In this document: positions 47,820 through 56,260 of the stretch, one piece after another | Position numbering within the stretch: the stretch's first letter is position 1 | Layout of the letters: every line of letters starts with the position of its first letter | Origin: a virus | Strand: one strand, 5' to 3' | Length of the DNA: 64,000 bases | IMG/VR virus record: IMGVR_UViG_3300032268_000832 | Location: 124,001-188,000 of that record | The notes under the pieces: model-generated | Told to the model about the DNA's origin: nothing | The model's database searches: none | The model's input: the letters and a program-made list of their open reading frames with translations, nothing else | Position numbers and translations under genes: made by a program

Positions 47820-48081
47820 CAGAAGTTTATATGAACCCTTTAATGATGAACAATTATATAAAATTGTTCATGATGGTTGGTCAGAATTTAAAGTTGCTTT
47901 AACTCATGAATTAAAACATGGTACCGACCAAGTATTAACGTTATTAATGCAAAGCACTGCTAGTATTCTAATAATGGATAGAGAAGAATTATTAGATATG
48001 ATAGGTTTAATGGATAAATACATTTACAAATTAAATAAATACAACGAAGAAAATGGTAAAGAAGATAATACATCTCGCTGA
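47812..48081 (+). CDS. small hypothetical protein between nuclease genes, 89 residues
   Basis: Unknown family. It is mostly helical with a central hydrophobic helix (VLTLLMQSTASILIM) and acidic ends. It overlaps the upstream nuclease by 8 nt and the downstream gp47-like gene by 29 nt, so it is co-translated with both and is probably a small accessory factor of the recombination complex. The long overlap with gp47 is supported by the good phosphodiesterase start in the other frame. Confidence 0.5.
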   Translation: MHNRSLYEPFNDEQLYKIVHDGWSEFKVALTHELKHGTDQVLTLLMQSTASILIMDREELLDMIGLMDKYIYKLNKYNEENGKEDNTSR

Positions 48082-48865
48082 TATTCACATTAGAACTTTT
48101 CGCATGCACGAAGAGTATATGTCAGTATTCAAAAAATTAATTTCTGATTTAACAGATTTGTTAACAGAATATAAAAAAGAAGAAATTAGGGTGGTAATTG
48201 CTGGGGACTTAGTTCACCAAAAAATTGTAATCTCGAATGAGCAACTTATGCTTGGAACATGGTTTATTAGAAAACTTGAAGAAATAGCACCAGTTATTAT
48301 AATAGCTGGGAATCATGATTTGTTAGAAAATAATAAAGACCGTATGGATTCTATATCACCAATGGTTCAATTTTTATTCGACAAAAATGTGAATTACTTC
48401 AAAGAATCAAAGTGTTATTTAGATGATAACATCGTATGGTGTGTTTATTCTATTTTTGAAGAAAATTCTAGACCAGATATTGAAGGTGCTAGAGCTCAAT
48501 TTGGTGATGACAAAACATATATCGGTTTATATCACGCACCAGTACTCAACGCTAAAACAGATATAGGTTACGAGATTGACCATGGTGCTGCGTTGGAAGA
48601 GTTCGAGGGTTGTGATATGGTTATGCTTGGTGATATTCACAAAAGACAATCGTTCAACCATAAGGGGATACCAATAGCATATCCATCAAGTCTGATACAA
48701 CAAAACTTTGGTGAGAATGTAAGTAAACATGGATTCTTATTATGGGATGTTAAAACCAAAACATTTACAGAGCATGATGTTGAAAACAAAGCACCATTCT
48801 ATCAATTTAAAATAAAGTCCCTTGAAGACCTCGATAACGGGACAGAGGTATTAACTAATTTATAA
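48053..48865 (+). CDS. 47: recombination endonuclease subunit gp47 (SbcD/Mre11-like)
   Basis: The 270-residue nuclease half of the gp46/47 complex that resects DNA ends for recombination-dependent replication. All metallophosphoesterase motifs are visible: LADIHI near the start, VIAGDLVH near 50, IAGNHDLLE near 78, the GLYHAP segment, and LGDIHKRQSF. T4 gp47 is 339 residues, so this version lacks some C-terminal capping sequence. The start overlaps the upstream small gene by 29 nt, and its stop overlaps the next ATG. Firm. Confidence 0.92.
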   Translation: MVKKIIHLADIHIRTFRMHEEYMSVFKKLISDLTDLLTEYKKEEIRVVIAGDLVHQKIVISNEQLMLGTWFIRKLEEIAPVIIIAGNHDLLENNKDRMDSISPMVQFLFDKNVNYFKESKCYLDDNIVWCVYSIFEENSRPDIEGARAQFGDDKTYIGLYHAPVLNAKTDIGYEIDHGAALEEFEGCDMVMLGDIHKRQSFNHKGIPIAYPSSLIQQNFGENVSKHGFLLWDVKTKTFTEHDVENKAPFYQFKIKSLEDLDNGTEVLTNL

Positions 48866-49095
48866 TGACATTAAACGAATTAAAAAAGTTTGTAAATGGA
48901 CTACCAGAAGAAATGGGTGAATGGTCTGTTGTAAACGGAGAAGTTGGGTATTTAGACCCTAGTGATGATAATTCTATGGTATATAGAATTGACAAACCAA
49001 TAATTGCTTTGTTTGTGGACCAAAGCTCACAAGAGATATGTTTATTCCATCAAACGCAAGAAGATGTAACAAATATGTTAGATGGAGGTGAATAA
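48865..49095 (+). CDS. small hypothetical protein between gp47 and gp46, 76 residues
   Basis: Unknown family. It is acidic and soluble, starting MTLNELKKFVNGLPEEMGEW and ending QEDVTNMLDGGE. Start and stop overlap both neighbours (TAATG upstream, 14 nt downstream), so it is translated as part of the gp47-46 operon. In T4 small genes also lie between 47 and 46 (46.1, 46.2). Function unknown. Confidence 0.5.
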   Translation: MTLNELKKFVNGLPEEMGEWSVVNGEVGYLDPSDDNSMVYRIDKPIIALFVDQSSQEICLFHQTQEDVTNMLDGGE

Positions 49096-49501
49096 AGAAT
49101 TAAACGATGAAATCTGGAACTATTGTAGAGCAAACAATATAACGAATATAGATGAATTTATGTTGAAATGTTTAAAACAAGGTTTCACATCTGAAAAGTT
49201 TGGTGCAACACCAACCACAAAAGAAAAAATTGTTGAGAAAGAGGTTGAAAAGATTGTAGAAGTACCTATTGAAAAAATTGTAGAAGTAATTGTTGAGAAA
49301 GAAGTTTTCATAACTGATAACAAAGAAATGAAAAAACTAACCAAAGAGATTGATAAGTTAAACGGTGTGATAAAAACAACAGCTGAAAACAAAGATAAAG
49401 CTATAGGTGAATTAGCTGCTCTTGAAATTGAACACAAAAAGTTAAAAATAGAATTAGAACAAGAAAAAAAGAAAAAGAAAACAGATTTGTATGGCGAATA
49501 A
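49082..49501 (+). CDS. coiled-coil protein with KIVE-type repeats, 139 residues
   Basis: The N-terminal 40 residues form a small domain (LNDEIWNYCRANNITNIDEFMLKCLKQGF) that looks like a helical bundle. Residues about 50-80 carry tandem heptad-like repeats (IVEKEVEKIVEVPIEKIVEV), and residues about 85-135 are a continuous coiled coil ending in a Lys-rich tract. Lying between gp47 and gp46, both of which rely on coiled-coil architecture, it may be a subunit or adaptor of the resection complex, but the family is unknown. It overlaps gp46 by 11 nt. Confidence 0.55.
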   Translation: MEVNKELNDEIWNYCRANNITNIDEFMLKCLKQGFTSEKFGATPTTKEKIVEKEVEKIVEVPIEKIVEVIVEKEVFITDNKEMKKLTKEIDKLNGVIKTTAENKDKAIGELAALEIEHKKLKIELEQEKKKKKTDLYGE

Positions 49502-51866
49502 CACACAACACATGACTGACAATTTAAATTTGTTATCATCAAACGCTAAGATTAAAATCTATTGGGATGATTTACCTCATAATTATAGTCGCGAAGCTAA
49601 GAATAAAATTAAAAATTATTTTGCTTCTAAGTATGGTTTTAACAAAAACAATATAAATATTGTTTACCGTCCAGTTAAAAGAACGGCAAATGGTGACGTT
49701 ATTGAAATTACTGGTGCTGGTATTGAAAACATCATGGATGTTAATTACCAAAGAAGTCTTATGCGAGAGTATTTAGACAGAGAGGGTAAAAACATTGATT
49801 TTAATAGAATCGTTGCTTTAGATGAGAAAGTAAACGGTGAGTTAAATATCGATTTAAATAATATCCAACATAAGACTTGGTCTATAAAATGGATAATGAT
49901 TGATAATTTTTTATCTTTTGGTGAACAAAATTATGTTCCATTTACAAAACTTAAAGGGTTGACTATTGTTAATTCAGTCCCTAGTAATCAAGGTGGTAAA
50001 ACGTCACTTACAATTGACGCTATTAAATTTTTATTACATGGTAACACAACTAAGACCGATACCAACGAACAAATATTTAATCAATTTTCAGATAAGAATG
50101 AATTGGTTGTTAGAGGTATGATTGAAATTGAAAATGAAGAAACAATCATTGAGCGTAAAATGAGAAGAACCGCCAAAAAAGGTGGTGGTTGGACAGTTAC
50201 CAATAAAGTAAACTACTATAAGATTTTACCAGATGGTGATGAGGAAGAATTAAATGAAGAGGACGCTAAACAAACGACTAAAAAAATAAAAGATAGTATT
50301 GGTTCTGAAAAAGATTTTGAAATGCTTGTATTAGCAACTGAAAAAAACTTAGATGAACTTATTGGTCTTACAACAACTGAATCTGGTAAAGTATTAACTA
50401 GATTAATTGGTTTAGAAGTTTTAGAATTGAAAGAAACCATTTCTCGTTCAATGTATAATGAATTTGCTAAAAAGAAAAAATCTAACGAATATGATGTTAT
50501 TACATTAAAACAAGAAATTGAAGACCACGAAACTAAAATTCAAGATTTACAAGATTTAGAACAAACACTTAACGAAAGTCTAGAAACTTATAAAAATAAA
50601 ATTAAAGAGCTAGAAGATGAACGAGATGGGTTATTATCAAATAAACAAACAATTGATGTAACTATATCAGAAATGAATCCAGAGTCCCTAGAAGAGACTA
50701 TTAAGGTGTTAACTAAAAAAGGTGTCACGATTAACAATAAAGTGTCTGTAATCAAAGAAGAATTGGTTAAAATAGGTGATATAAGTTTTAACGAAGACAT
50801 TCATCACCAGCTAACAAAACATTCAGCTTCTTTAAATACAAAATTAGCTTTAAAAGAAGCTGAGATTAAAAGATTACAAAAAGTTATTTCAAGTTTAATA
50901 GCTGGTGGTATATGTCAGTCATGTAATAGAAAACTTGATGATGTAGATAATTCAGAACACATAGCGAGTCATGAGTTAGAGATTGAAAAATTATTAAAAG
51001 AGGTTGAACAAACCGAAAAAGAATTAAAATTAACTGAATCTGAACTAACATCGTTAAACACAACTAAAAAATTAGTTGATGAAAAAAATAAAAAAGAGTT
51101 AGATATTGATAGGTTTGAGGTTGAAATGGGTGGTTTAAGAAATAAAATCATAGAAAAGAAAAATGACCTTAAAAAATACAATTTAAATTTAGATTCAATT
51201 ACTTTGAATAGAAAATTAGATATTCAGATTACTAAAATAAAAACAGATTTGAATGTTGAGAATTATTCTAAAGATGAAACTATTAAAAAAATTGAAAGAA
51301 TCCAATCTGACTTAAAAATTAACGCTGAAAGCATAGTTAACAAAAATAAGTTAATAACAACGATTCAGAAAGAAGAAGAAATTGATAAAATTTTCAAACT
51401 ATACATTGAATTAGTTGGTAAAAAAGGTATTAGTAAATTAGTTTTACGTTCTGTATTGCCGATAATTAATTCTGAATTACAAAGATTGTTAGAAGATGTT
51501 GTAGATTTTGAAGTTGAGATATTTATTAATGATAAGAATGATGTTCATTTCATGTTAACCAAGGATAATGTTCAAAAATTATTAAAATCTGGGTCTGGGT
51601 TTGAAAAAACAGCTGCTAGTTTAGCGCTAAGAGCCGTATTAGGTAAATTATCAACATTACCTATGCCTAATTTTATAACCTTTGATGAAGTGTTAGGTAA
51701 AGTAGCGCCAGAGAACTTAGAGAAATTAAAAACATTATTTGATAAAATAAAAGACATGTATGAGATTGTTTTCTTTATAACACATAACGATTTAGTTAAA
51801 GACTGGTCGACAAAAAATATCACGGTAGTGAAAAACAATAACATTTCAACAGTTAAGATATCATAA
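49491..51866 (+). CDS. 46: recombination endonuclease subunit gp46 (SbcC/Rad50-like)
   Basis: A 791-residue SMC-type ATPase. An unusual N-terminal domain of about 130 residues precedes the ATPase. The ATPase begins at MIDNFLSFG; the P-loop NQGGKTSLT near 164-172 departs from the usual GxNGxGKS. Two long coiled-coil arms flank a zinc hook GICQSCNRKL near 473-482. The signature region (KSGSGFEKTAASLALR) and Walker B/D-loop (FITFDEVLGK) are near 698-735, and an H-loop follows (FFITHND). T4 gp46 is 560 residues. Firm for family. Confidence 0.9.
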   Translation: MANNTQHMTDNLNLLSSNAKIKIYWDDLPHNYSREAKNKIKNYFASKYGFNKNNINIVYRPVKRTANGDVIEITGAGIENIMDVNYQRSLMREYLDREGKNIDFNRIVALDEKVNGELNIDLNNIQHKTWSIKWIMIDNFLSFGEQNYVPFTKLKGLTIVNSVPSNQGGKTSLTIDAIKFLLHGNTTKTDTNEQIFNQFSDKNELVVRGMIEIENEETIIERKMRRTAKKGGGWTVTNKVNYYKILPDGDEEELNEEDAKQTTKKIKDSIGSEKDFEMLVLATEKNLDELIGLTTTESGKVLTRLIGLEVLELKETISRSMYNEFAKKKKSNEYDVITLKQEIEDHETKIQDLQDLEQTLNESLETYKNKIKELEDERDGLLSNKQTIDVTISEMNPESLEETIKVLTKKGVTINNKVSVIKEELVKIGDISFNEDIHHQLTKHSASLNTKLALKEAEIKRLQKVISSLIAGGICQSCNRKLDDVDNSEHIASHELEIEKLLKEVEQTEKELKLTESELTSLNTTKKLVDEKNKKELDIDRFEVEMGGLRNKIIEKKNDLKKYNLNLDSITLNRKLDIQITKIKTDLNVENYSKDETIKKIERIQSDLKINAESIVNKNKLITTIQKEEEIDKIFKLYIELVGKKGISKLVLRSVLPIINSELQRLLEDVVDFEVEIFINDKNDVHFMLTKDNVQKLLKSGSGFEKTAASLALRAVLGKLSTLPMPNFITFDEVLGKVAPENLEKLKTLFDKIKDMYEIVFFITHNDLVKDWSTKNITVVKNNNISTVKIS

Positions 51867-51881
51867 TTTACACTAAAAAAG

Positions 51882-51912
51882 TTGTAAATTAAAGAAAAAA
51901 ATCATATCTTTG
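51882..51912 (+). promoter_or_regulatory. host-type promoter of the 169-residue gene
   Basis: TTG at 51882-51884, a 20-nt spacer, and TATCTTTG at 51905-51912. The start codon is 16 nt beyond the -7 element. Confidence 0.75.
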
Positions 51913-51928
51913 TAAAAAAACTTATATT

Positions 51929-52438
51929 ATGAAATTCAGAAATTATTGTATTGTTGTTATTGGTGATACTAAAGCTGTTTATCCTGAAGTTGACAAGGTA
52001 AGTGAAGGTAAACCAAATTTTTTAGATGGTAAGGGTATGATTATATCAACCTTCACTTCTTTTATGGACCCAATAGAATTAACCGATTATTTTACTTTTA
52101 ATAATAGGAATTTTTTATTATTTGATTTAAACAAAGATAATTCAGGATATTGTATAAACAAAAAAGATATTCATGAATCTTTATTTGGTTTTTTAAGGGA
52201 TATGGATGAAGAAACATTAAAACATAAATCGGAAGATTTTTTAAATGTATTAAAAAATGAAGATGTTATCGTAACAGCGAAAACAGAAAATATAATAACT
52301 AAATGTGTGGTCACTGAGAAAGAAATAGAGAAAATGACCAAAAACCAAAAGCAAGCATTATTCGACAAGATAATTGATGCTGGGGTTGAAAATCTAACAG
52401 AAGAAGATAAAAAAATATTGGATTTGTTAGTAAAATAA
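51929..52438 (+). CDS. hypothetical protein, 169 residues, monocistronic
   Basis: Unknown family. The N-terminal part is alpha/beta (YCIVVIGDTKAVYPEVD), and the C-terminal 50 residues are helical and charged (KMTKNQKQALFDKIIDAGVENLTEEDKKILDLL). It has its own host-type promoter and a strong terminator, so it is expressed alone, probably early or middle. It stands directly before the sigma-factor gene but is separated from it by the terminator. No motif reveals a function. Confidence 0.55.
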   Translation: MKFRNYCIVVIGDTKAVYPEVDKVSEGKPNFLDGKGMIISTFTSFMDPIELTDYFTFNNRNFLLFDLNKDNSGYCINKKDIHESLFGFLRDMDEETLKHKSEDFLNVLKNEDVIVTAKTENIITKCVVTEKEIEKMTKNQKQALFDKIIDAGVENLTEEDKKILDLLVK

Positions 52439-52474
52439 ATGATAAAACCCTTGACTTTTAAGGGTTTTATCATT
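52438..52474 (+). terminator. strong terminator hairpin
   Basis: AATGATAAAACCCTT / GACTTTT loop / AAGGGTTTTATCATT is a perfect 15-bp stem. The first base is the last base of the preceding stop codon. The T-rich right arm and its symmetry would work in both directions. Confidence 0.85.
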
Positions 52475-52479
52475 ATAAT

Positions 52480-52499
52480 TTATTGTTAAATAACAATAA
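52480..52499. promoter_or_regulatory. 20-bp near-perfect palindrome upstream of the sigma gene
   Basis: TTATTGTTA AA TAACAATAA is an inverted repeat with 9-bp arms and a 2-nt centre, 21 nt before the sigma-factor start. A hairpin with a 2-nt loop is strained, so a dimeric repressor operator is a better reading. Confidence 0.45.
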
Positions 52500-52520
52500 A
52501 CAGAAAAAAGAAAAGTATTA

Positions 52521-53342
52521 ATGAGTAAAAAATTTTTAAACTACAATGCAGATGATACCATATCAAAATATTTTAAAGAAATAAAAAAATCAACTGTGTT
52601 AACTCCAGACAAAGAAGTTGAGTTAGCAATAAGAATAAAAAAAGGTGACCAGTTAGCGATAGATGAATTAGTTAATGCAAATTTAAAATTTGTTATTTCA
52701 ATTGCCAAAGATTATCAAGGTCAAGGTTTAACGTTATCTGATTTAATAAGTGAGGGTAATTACGGATTAATTAAAGCTGCAACTAGATTTGACCATACAA
52801 GAGGTTTTAAATTTATATCTTATGCTGTTTGGTGGGTTAAACAATCAATAATTCAAAGTTTAAATGATAACGCTAGAGTTGTAAGATTACCAGCAAATGT
52901 TATCAATAAAATTTCAAAACTAAATAAAGAGTTTGGTAATGGTGAGGATAATGAAGATGAATTAATGCGTGAAATGTCTAGTTTTGATGAGTCGTTATTA
53001 AATTACCCTAAAACATCATCTCTTAATCAAAATGTAAATGAAGACGGTGGTGAGATAATCGATTTAATTATTGGTGATGAGTTAGAAAATAAATTAGAAG
53101 ATGTTGAAATATCAGACATAGTTAAAATAGAATTGAACAACATACTATCTATTTTAGATGAAAGAGAAAGAATGATAATTGAATCTTATTTTGGTATTAA
53201 TAACGAACATGATGGTATGACACTTGAAGCTATCGGTGACAAATATGATTTAACGAAAGAAAGAATCAGACAAATCAAAGAAAAAGCAATAAGAAAATTA
53301 AGACATAACACAAAAAAGTTACAAAGTCTTATTAATTTATAA
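52521..53342 (+). CDS. sigma-70 family factor, RpoD-like
   Basis: A 273-residue sigma factor with regions 1.2 to 4.2. Region 1.2 reads DTISKYFKEIKKSTVLTPDKEVELA; region 2 has ANLKFVISIAKDYQGQGLTLSDLISEGNYGL and FKFISYAVWWVKQSI; region 4.2 has LEAIGDKYDLTKERIRQIKEKAIRKLR. This is close to the primary sigma of Bacteroidota (about 285 residues) and far from the divergent T4 gp55. Region 3 is acidic and shortened (GEDNEDELMREM). Probable role: redirecting host polymerase to phage promoters, perhaps the TATTTAT motif. Family firm; target inferred. Confidence 0.9.
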   Translation: MSKKFLNYNADDTISKYFKEIKKSTVLTPDKEVELAIRIKKGDQLAIDELVNANLKFVISIAKDYQGQGLTLSDLISEGNYGLIKAATRFDHTRGFKFISYAVWWVKQSIIQSLNDNARVVRLPANVINKISKLNKEFGNGEDNEDELMREMSSFDESLLNYPKTSSLNQNVNEDGGEIIDLIIGDELENKLEDVEISDIVKIELNNILSILDERERMIIESYFGINNEHDGMTLEAIGDKYDLTKERIRQIKEKAIRKLRHNTKKLQSLINL

Positions 53343-53360
53343 CAAATAAGTTTAAATCTA

Positions 53361-53368
53361 TATTTATT
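53361..53368 (+). promoter_or_regulatory. TATTTATT motif before the membrane-protein gene
   Basis: CTATATTTATT ends 4 nt before the annotated ATG (53373). If it is a promoter, translation may begin at the next in-frame ATG (53397), which still leaves three membrane helices. Confidence 0.35.
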
Positions 53369-53372
53369 AAAT

Positions 53373-54785
53373 ATGAAGTTCAAACTTAAATATGTCATGT
53401 TAGGTCTAGCTCTCGCTGTTGCTGGTTGCGCAGCATACTTTTCAGTATGGGGTCTTAGCCAACTATTTGCAGGTGCTAGCGTGTCTGTTATTATAATGGC
53501 GTCAGTATTAGAATTAGGTAAATTAGTAACAACAACAGCCTTACACACTTATTGGAACAAGTTAGCCAAAACACTTAGAATTTATTTAGCGATAAGTGTT
53601 GTTATATTAATGGTTATCACATCCGCTGGTATCTATGGGTTTCTTTCAAACGCTTACCAATCAACAGCAAATAAGTTAGAAATCCATGAAGGTGAGTTAG
53701 GTGTTTTAGATGCTAAAAAAGCAACCTTTGAAAAAAGTGTAGTTGATAATCAAAAATTAATAGACACTAAAACAAAGCGTTTAGACCAACTATCTAACTT
53801 AAGAAGTAGTCAAGAATCTAGATTAGATAATTCTGGTTCTAATAGAGCTAAAAATAGCGTTAGAGGTGATATTAAGTCTGCTGATAGTGAAATACAAAAA
53901 TTAAACACTGAAATAGATGTGTTAAATGCTAAAAACATTGTACTTTCAGATTCTATAAACGCATACAATGTTAAAGCAATTGAATTGAAATCTGGTAGTT
54001 CAGTCGCTGCTGAAGTTGGTCCTTTAAAATACATTGCCCAATTAACTGGTATCTCTATGGCTAGTGTTGTTAATTATTTGATATTACTTTTAATTTTTGT
54101 TTTTGACCCATTAGCAGTTGCTTTGGTTCTTATTACAAACAAAGTTTTTCAAATTGAAAAAGAAGAAGAAGATGAAACTAAAAAAATATTAGAAGATATA
54201 GTTGAAGTGTTAAATAATGAAGATGAAAAAAATGTTGAAGTACAAAATGAACCAAATTATAATAAATTCGAATATAAATCACCTGGAGTATCTACTAGAG
54301 AGCATGATAACGATGTTTTAGAAGAACCAATCGAATTTTCAGATGATGAAACAATTGAACAACCAATTTTTGAGAATATAATAGACCCAGTTGATGAACT
54401 TATCATAGATGGAGAATCTGGAGAAATTAAATTCCCAGAAAAACCTTTAGAAATAAATCAAGAAGTGTTCTTACCATCACCACAAGAAAAAGAAGAAGAT
54501 GAGGAAGAATATGATGAATCACATGCGTTAGATATGGTTATGAACCACATTTTAGGTGATTATGAAGAAGTGGTTGAAGTTGAAAATGAAGTTGCTAAAG
54601 TAGAAGAAGAAGTTGCTGTAGTTGAAGAAGAGATTTTACCAATTGAAGAAGAAAATTTAAACGCTAAAGGTAAGATAACCTTAGAAGAAATTAAAGAAGT
54701 TAAAGAAAGAAATAGAGGTTTTTCGGTAAACATTCCAGAACCAAAAAGAAATAATTTAATTCAAAGAATAACTGGGAAACGTTAA
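53373..54785 (+). CDS. membrane protein with four helices, coiled coil and acidic tail
   Basis: A 470-residue inner-membrane protein. Helices lie at about 6-28, 32-56 and 69-92, then a periplasmic-length coiled coil at about 95-200 (LGVLDAKKATFEKSVVDNQ), and a fourth helix at about 228-258 (VVNYLILLLIFVFDPLAVALVLI). The last 200 residues are very acidic (EEPIEFSDDETIEQP) and end basic. Family unknown to me. It is at the head of the lysis/membrane cluster, so a lysis-control or membrane-remodelling role is possible. The stop overlaps the next start. Confidence 0.6.
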   Translation: MKFKLKYVMLGLALAVAGCAAYFSVWGLSQLFAGASVSVIIMASVLELGKLVTTTALHTYWNKLAKTLRIYLAISVVILMVITSAGIYGFLSNAYQSTANKLEIHEGELGVLDAKKATFEKSVVDNQKLIDTKTKRLDQLSNLRSSQESRLDNSGSNRAKNSVRGDIKSADSEIQKLNTEIDVLNAKNIVLSDSINAYNVKAIELKSGSSVAAEVGPLKYIAQLTGISMASVVNYLILLLIFVFDPLAVALVLITNKVFQIEKEEEDETKKILEDIVEVLNNEDEKNVEVQNEPNYNKFEYKSPGVSTREHDNDVLEEPIEFSDDETIEQPIFENIIDPVDELIIDGESGEIKFPEKPLEINQEVFLPSPQEKEEDEEEYDESHALDMVMNHILGDYEEVVEVENEVAKVEEEVAVVEEEILPIEEENLNAKGKITLEEIKEVKERNRGFSVNIPEPKRNNLIQRITGKR

Positions 54786-55396
54786 TGGTTTTAGATGAAA
54801 AAACATATGTGTTATCTGAAAATAATTATATTAAAGAGGAAACAAAAAAAACACAAATAGTAATAGGTCATACGTTTAATGACCAAATGAAACATTTTTT
54901 TGGGTGGAAACACCGATATAATGGAAAATATAAAAAAACAGCTGCATTTACTATAGATGCGGCTGGTTTTGTTTATAAACATTTCGAACCAAAATTTAAA
55001 TCTGATTTTTTTAATTCAGACGATTTAAACGACAAATCAATTATAATCCTTTTAGAAAACTATGGTTCTTTAAGCAAAGTTGTTGAAAAAAATCAATACA
55101 TTACGTGGTTAGGTGATATTTATAATAAACCAAAAGAGGTAATAGATAAGCGCTGGAGAAATAACAAATATTGGGATTCATATACTACAGAACAATTTAA
55201 TTCGTGTTTAGAATTAATTAAAGATTTGTGTGATGAGTTTAATATACCTAAAAAAGTTATTAGTCATAATACAAAAATAGATAATTTTTTTGATTATTCT
55301 GGTGTGTTATATAAAAGCAATTTGGATAAAAATTTTACAGATTTAAACCCATCATGGGGTTTTGAGATATTTAAAGAAAAACTAGAAGAACTATGA
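54785..55396 (+). CDS. putative N-acetylmuramoyl-L-alanine amidase, Amidase_2-like
   Basis: A 203-residue protein with a diverged Amidase_2/PGRP pattern: TQIVIGHTFND with the first His, TAAFTIDAAGFVYKHFEP as the central strand pair, SIIILLENYG, a helix ending in VISHNTKID with the second His, and SNLDKNFTDLNPSWGF as the closing segment. The usual third zinc ligand would be the Asp or an adjacent residue there. No signal peptide, so it would act with a holin or as a virion enzyme. It overlaps both neighbours by 1-4 nt. Moderate confidence. Confidence 0.55.
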   Translation: MVLDEKTYVLSENNYIKEETKKTQIVIGHTFNDQMKHFFGWKHRYNGKYKKTAAFTIDAAGFVYKHFEPKFKSDFFNSDDLNDKSIIILLENYGSLSKVVEKNQYITWLGDIYNKPKEVIDKRWRNNKYWDSYTTEQFNSCLELIKDLCDEFNIPKKVISHNTKIDNFFDYSGVLYKSNLDKNFTDLNPSWGFEIFKEKLEEL

Positions 55397-55890
55397 AAGA
55401 ACGTATAAACGAACATGACATGACAAAAAAAATGATGTCTATGATAAGAGGTGGTTATCAAAATGTTTTGGTAAAAGAAAATAGCGATGACGTTAAAGCT
55501 GTCGAGATTGAAAAAAACACACCGATTTATAAAGATGAGTTAAAAAAATTAAAAGAGATAGTTTACCCTATTGCTGTGATAAAATCTATCACGGTTTCAA
55601 AACAAGGTGATTCTAGAAACGTTAACATGAAAGTTGTGTTTTTAGAAGGTGATGAAGGTAGTGGTGTAAACAATAACCAATCAGACAGACAACAAATGCC
55701 AACTTGGGTTAACCAAGATAATCGTTCTGGTGTATATTTTGAAATGGATTTAATTAAAGGTTTTGAGGACCCTATTGTTAAAAACGTTTCTAACCCTAAA
55801 TTACCAGAAATATTAAATAAATTAGAAGGTTATTATGATGTTTGGGCAACAGAATGGGCTAAACAAAATATTGATGATTATTTAAAATAA
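55393..55890 (+). CDS. hypothetical, possible virion protein, 165 residues
   Basis: Unknown family. A basic Met-rich N-terminus (MTKKMMSMIRGGYQNVLVKE) precedes a beta-rich domain (YPIAVIKSITVSKQGDSRNVNMKVVFLEG) and a helical C-terminus (NKLEGYYDVWATEWAKQNIDDYL). The N-terminal segment ends in LVKE, which resembles a prohead-protease cleavage site (see findings). It overlaps the amidase-like gene by 4 nt. No enzyme motif. Confidence 0.5.
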   Translation: MKERINEHDMTKKMMSMIRGGYQNVLVKENSDDVKAVEIEKNTPIYKDELKKLKEIVYPIAVIKSITVSKQGDSRNVNMKVVFLEGDEGSGVNNNQSDRQQMPTWVNQDNRSGVYFEMDLIKGFEDPIVKNVSNPKLPEILNKLEGYYDVWATEWAKQNIDDYLK

Positions 55891-55897
55891 TAGTATT

Positions 55898-56260
55898 ATG
55901 AATTTATTACAATTAAACAAACAAAACGTTTTATTAGGTATTATAATCGTTTTAGCGTTATACAACATTATTAACACCAATGGTATTAAAACAGATGTAA
56001 AAGCGTATAAAGATAAAATAGAATCAATACAAACAAAGGTTGACTCAGCTCAAGTTGTTGATAAAAACATATCGACCAAAATAGATTCAGTAAAAGAAAA
56101 TGTGATTTCTATTACAAAAGAAATACAACATATAGATAACACAATAACAATAGTAAAAAATCAAACAAATGAAAAAGTTAATAATATTGATAAGCTTTCT
56201 AATGCTGAGCTTGAGCAGTTTTTCACAAGTAGATACAACGAAAACAATTTTACCAAATAA
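55898..56260 (+). CDS. i-spanin-like protein, 120 residues
   Basis: One N-terminal membrane helix (VLLGIIIVLALYNII, residues about 11-27) followed by a long periplasmic coiled coil (IESIQTKVDSAQVVDKNISTK) to near the end. This is the architecture of an inner-membrane spanin (Rz-like). The last 92 nt overlap, in another frame, a second gene with a signal peptide, as in Rz/Rz1. Amidase-like and GH19 lysin genes lie nearby. The spanin role is inferred from topology and overlap, not from sequence similarity. Confidence 0.5.
   Translation: MNLLQLNKQNVLLGIIIVLALYNIINTNGIKTDVKAYKDKIESIQTKVDSAQVVDKNISTKIDSVKENVISITKEIQHIDNTITIVKNQTNEKVNNIDKLSNAELEQFFTSRYNENNFTK

Noticed and set aside
49120-49542. 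140-residue reverse-strand open frame opposite the coiled-coil gene
   Set aside because: It is antisense to a real gene, has low-complexity Ser/Phe-rich sequence typical of the complement of Lys/Glu codons, and lacks its own promoter or leader.
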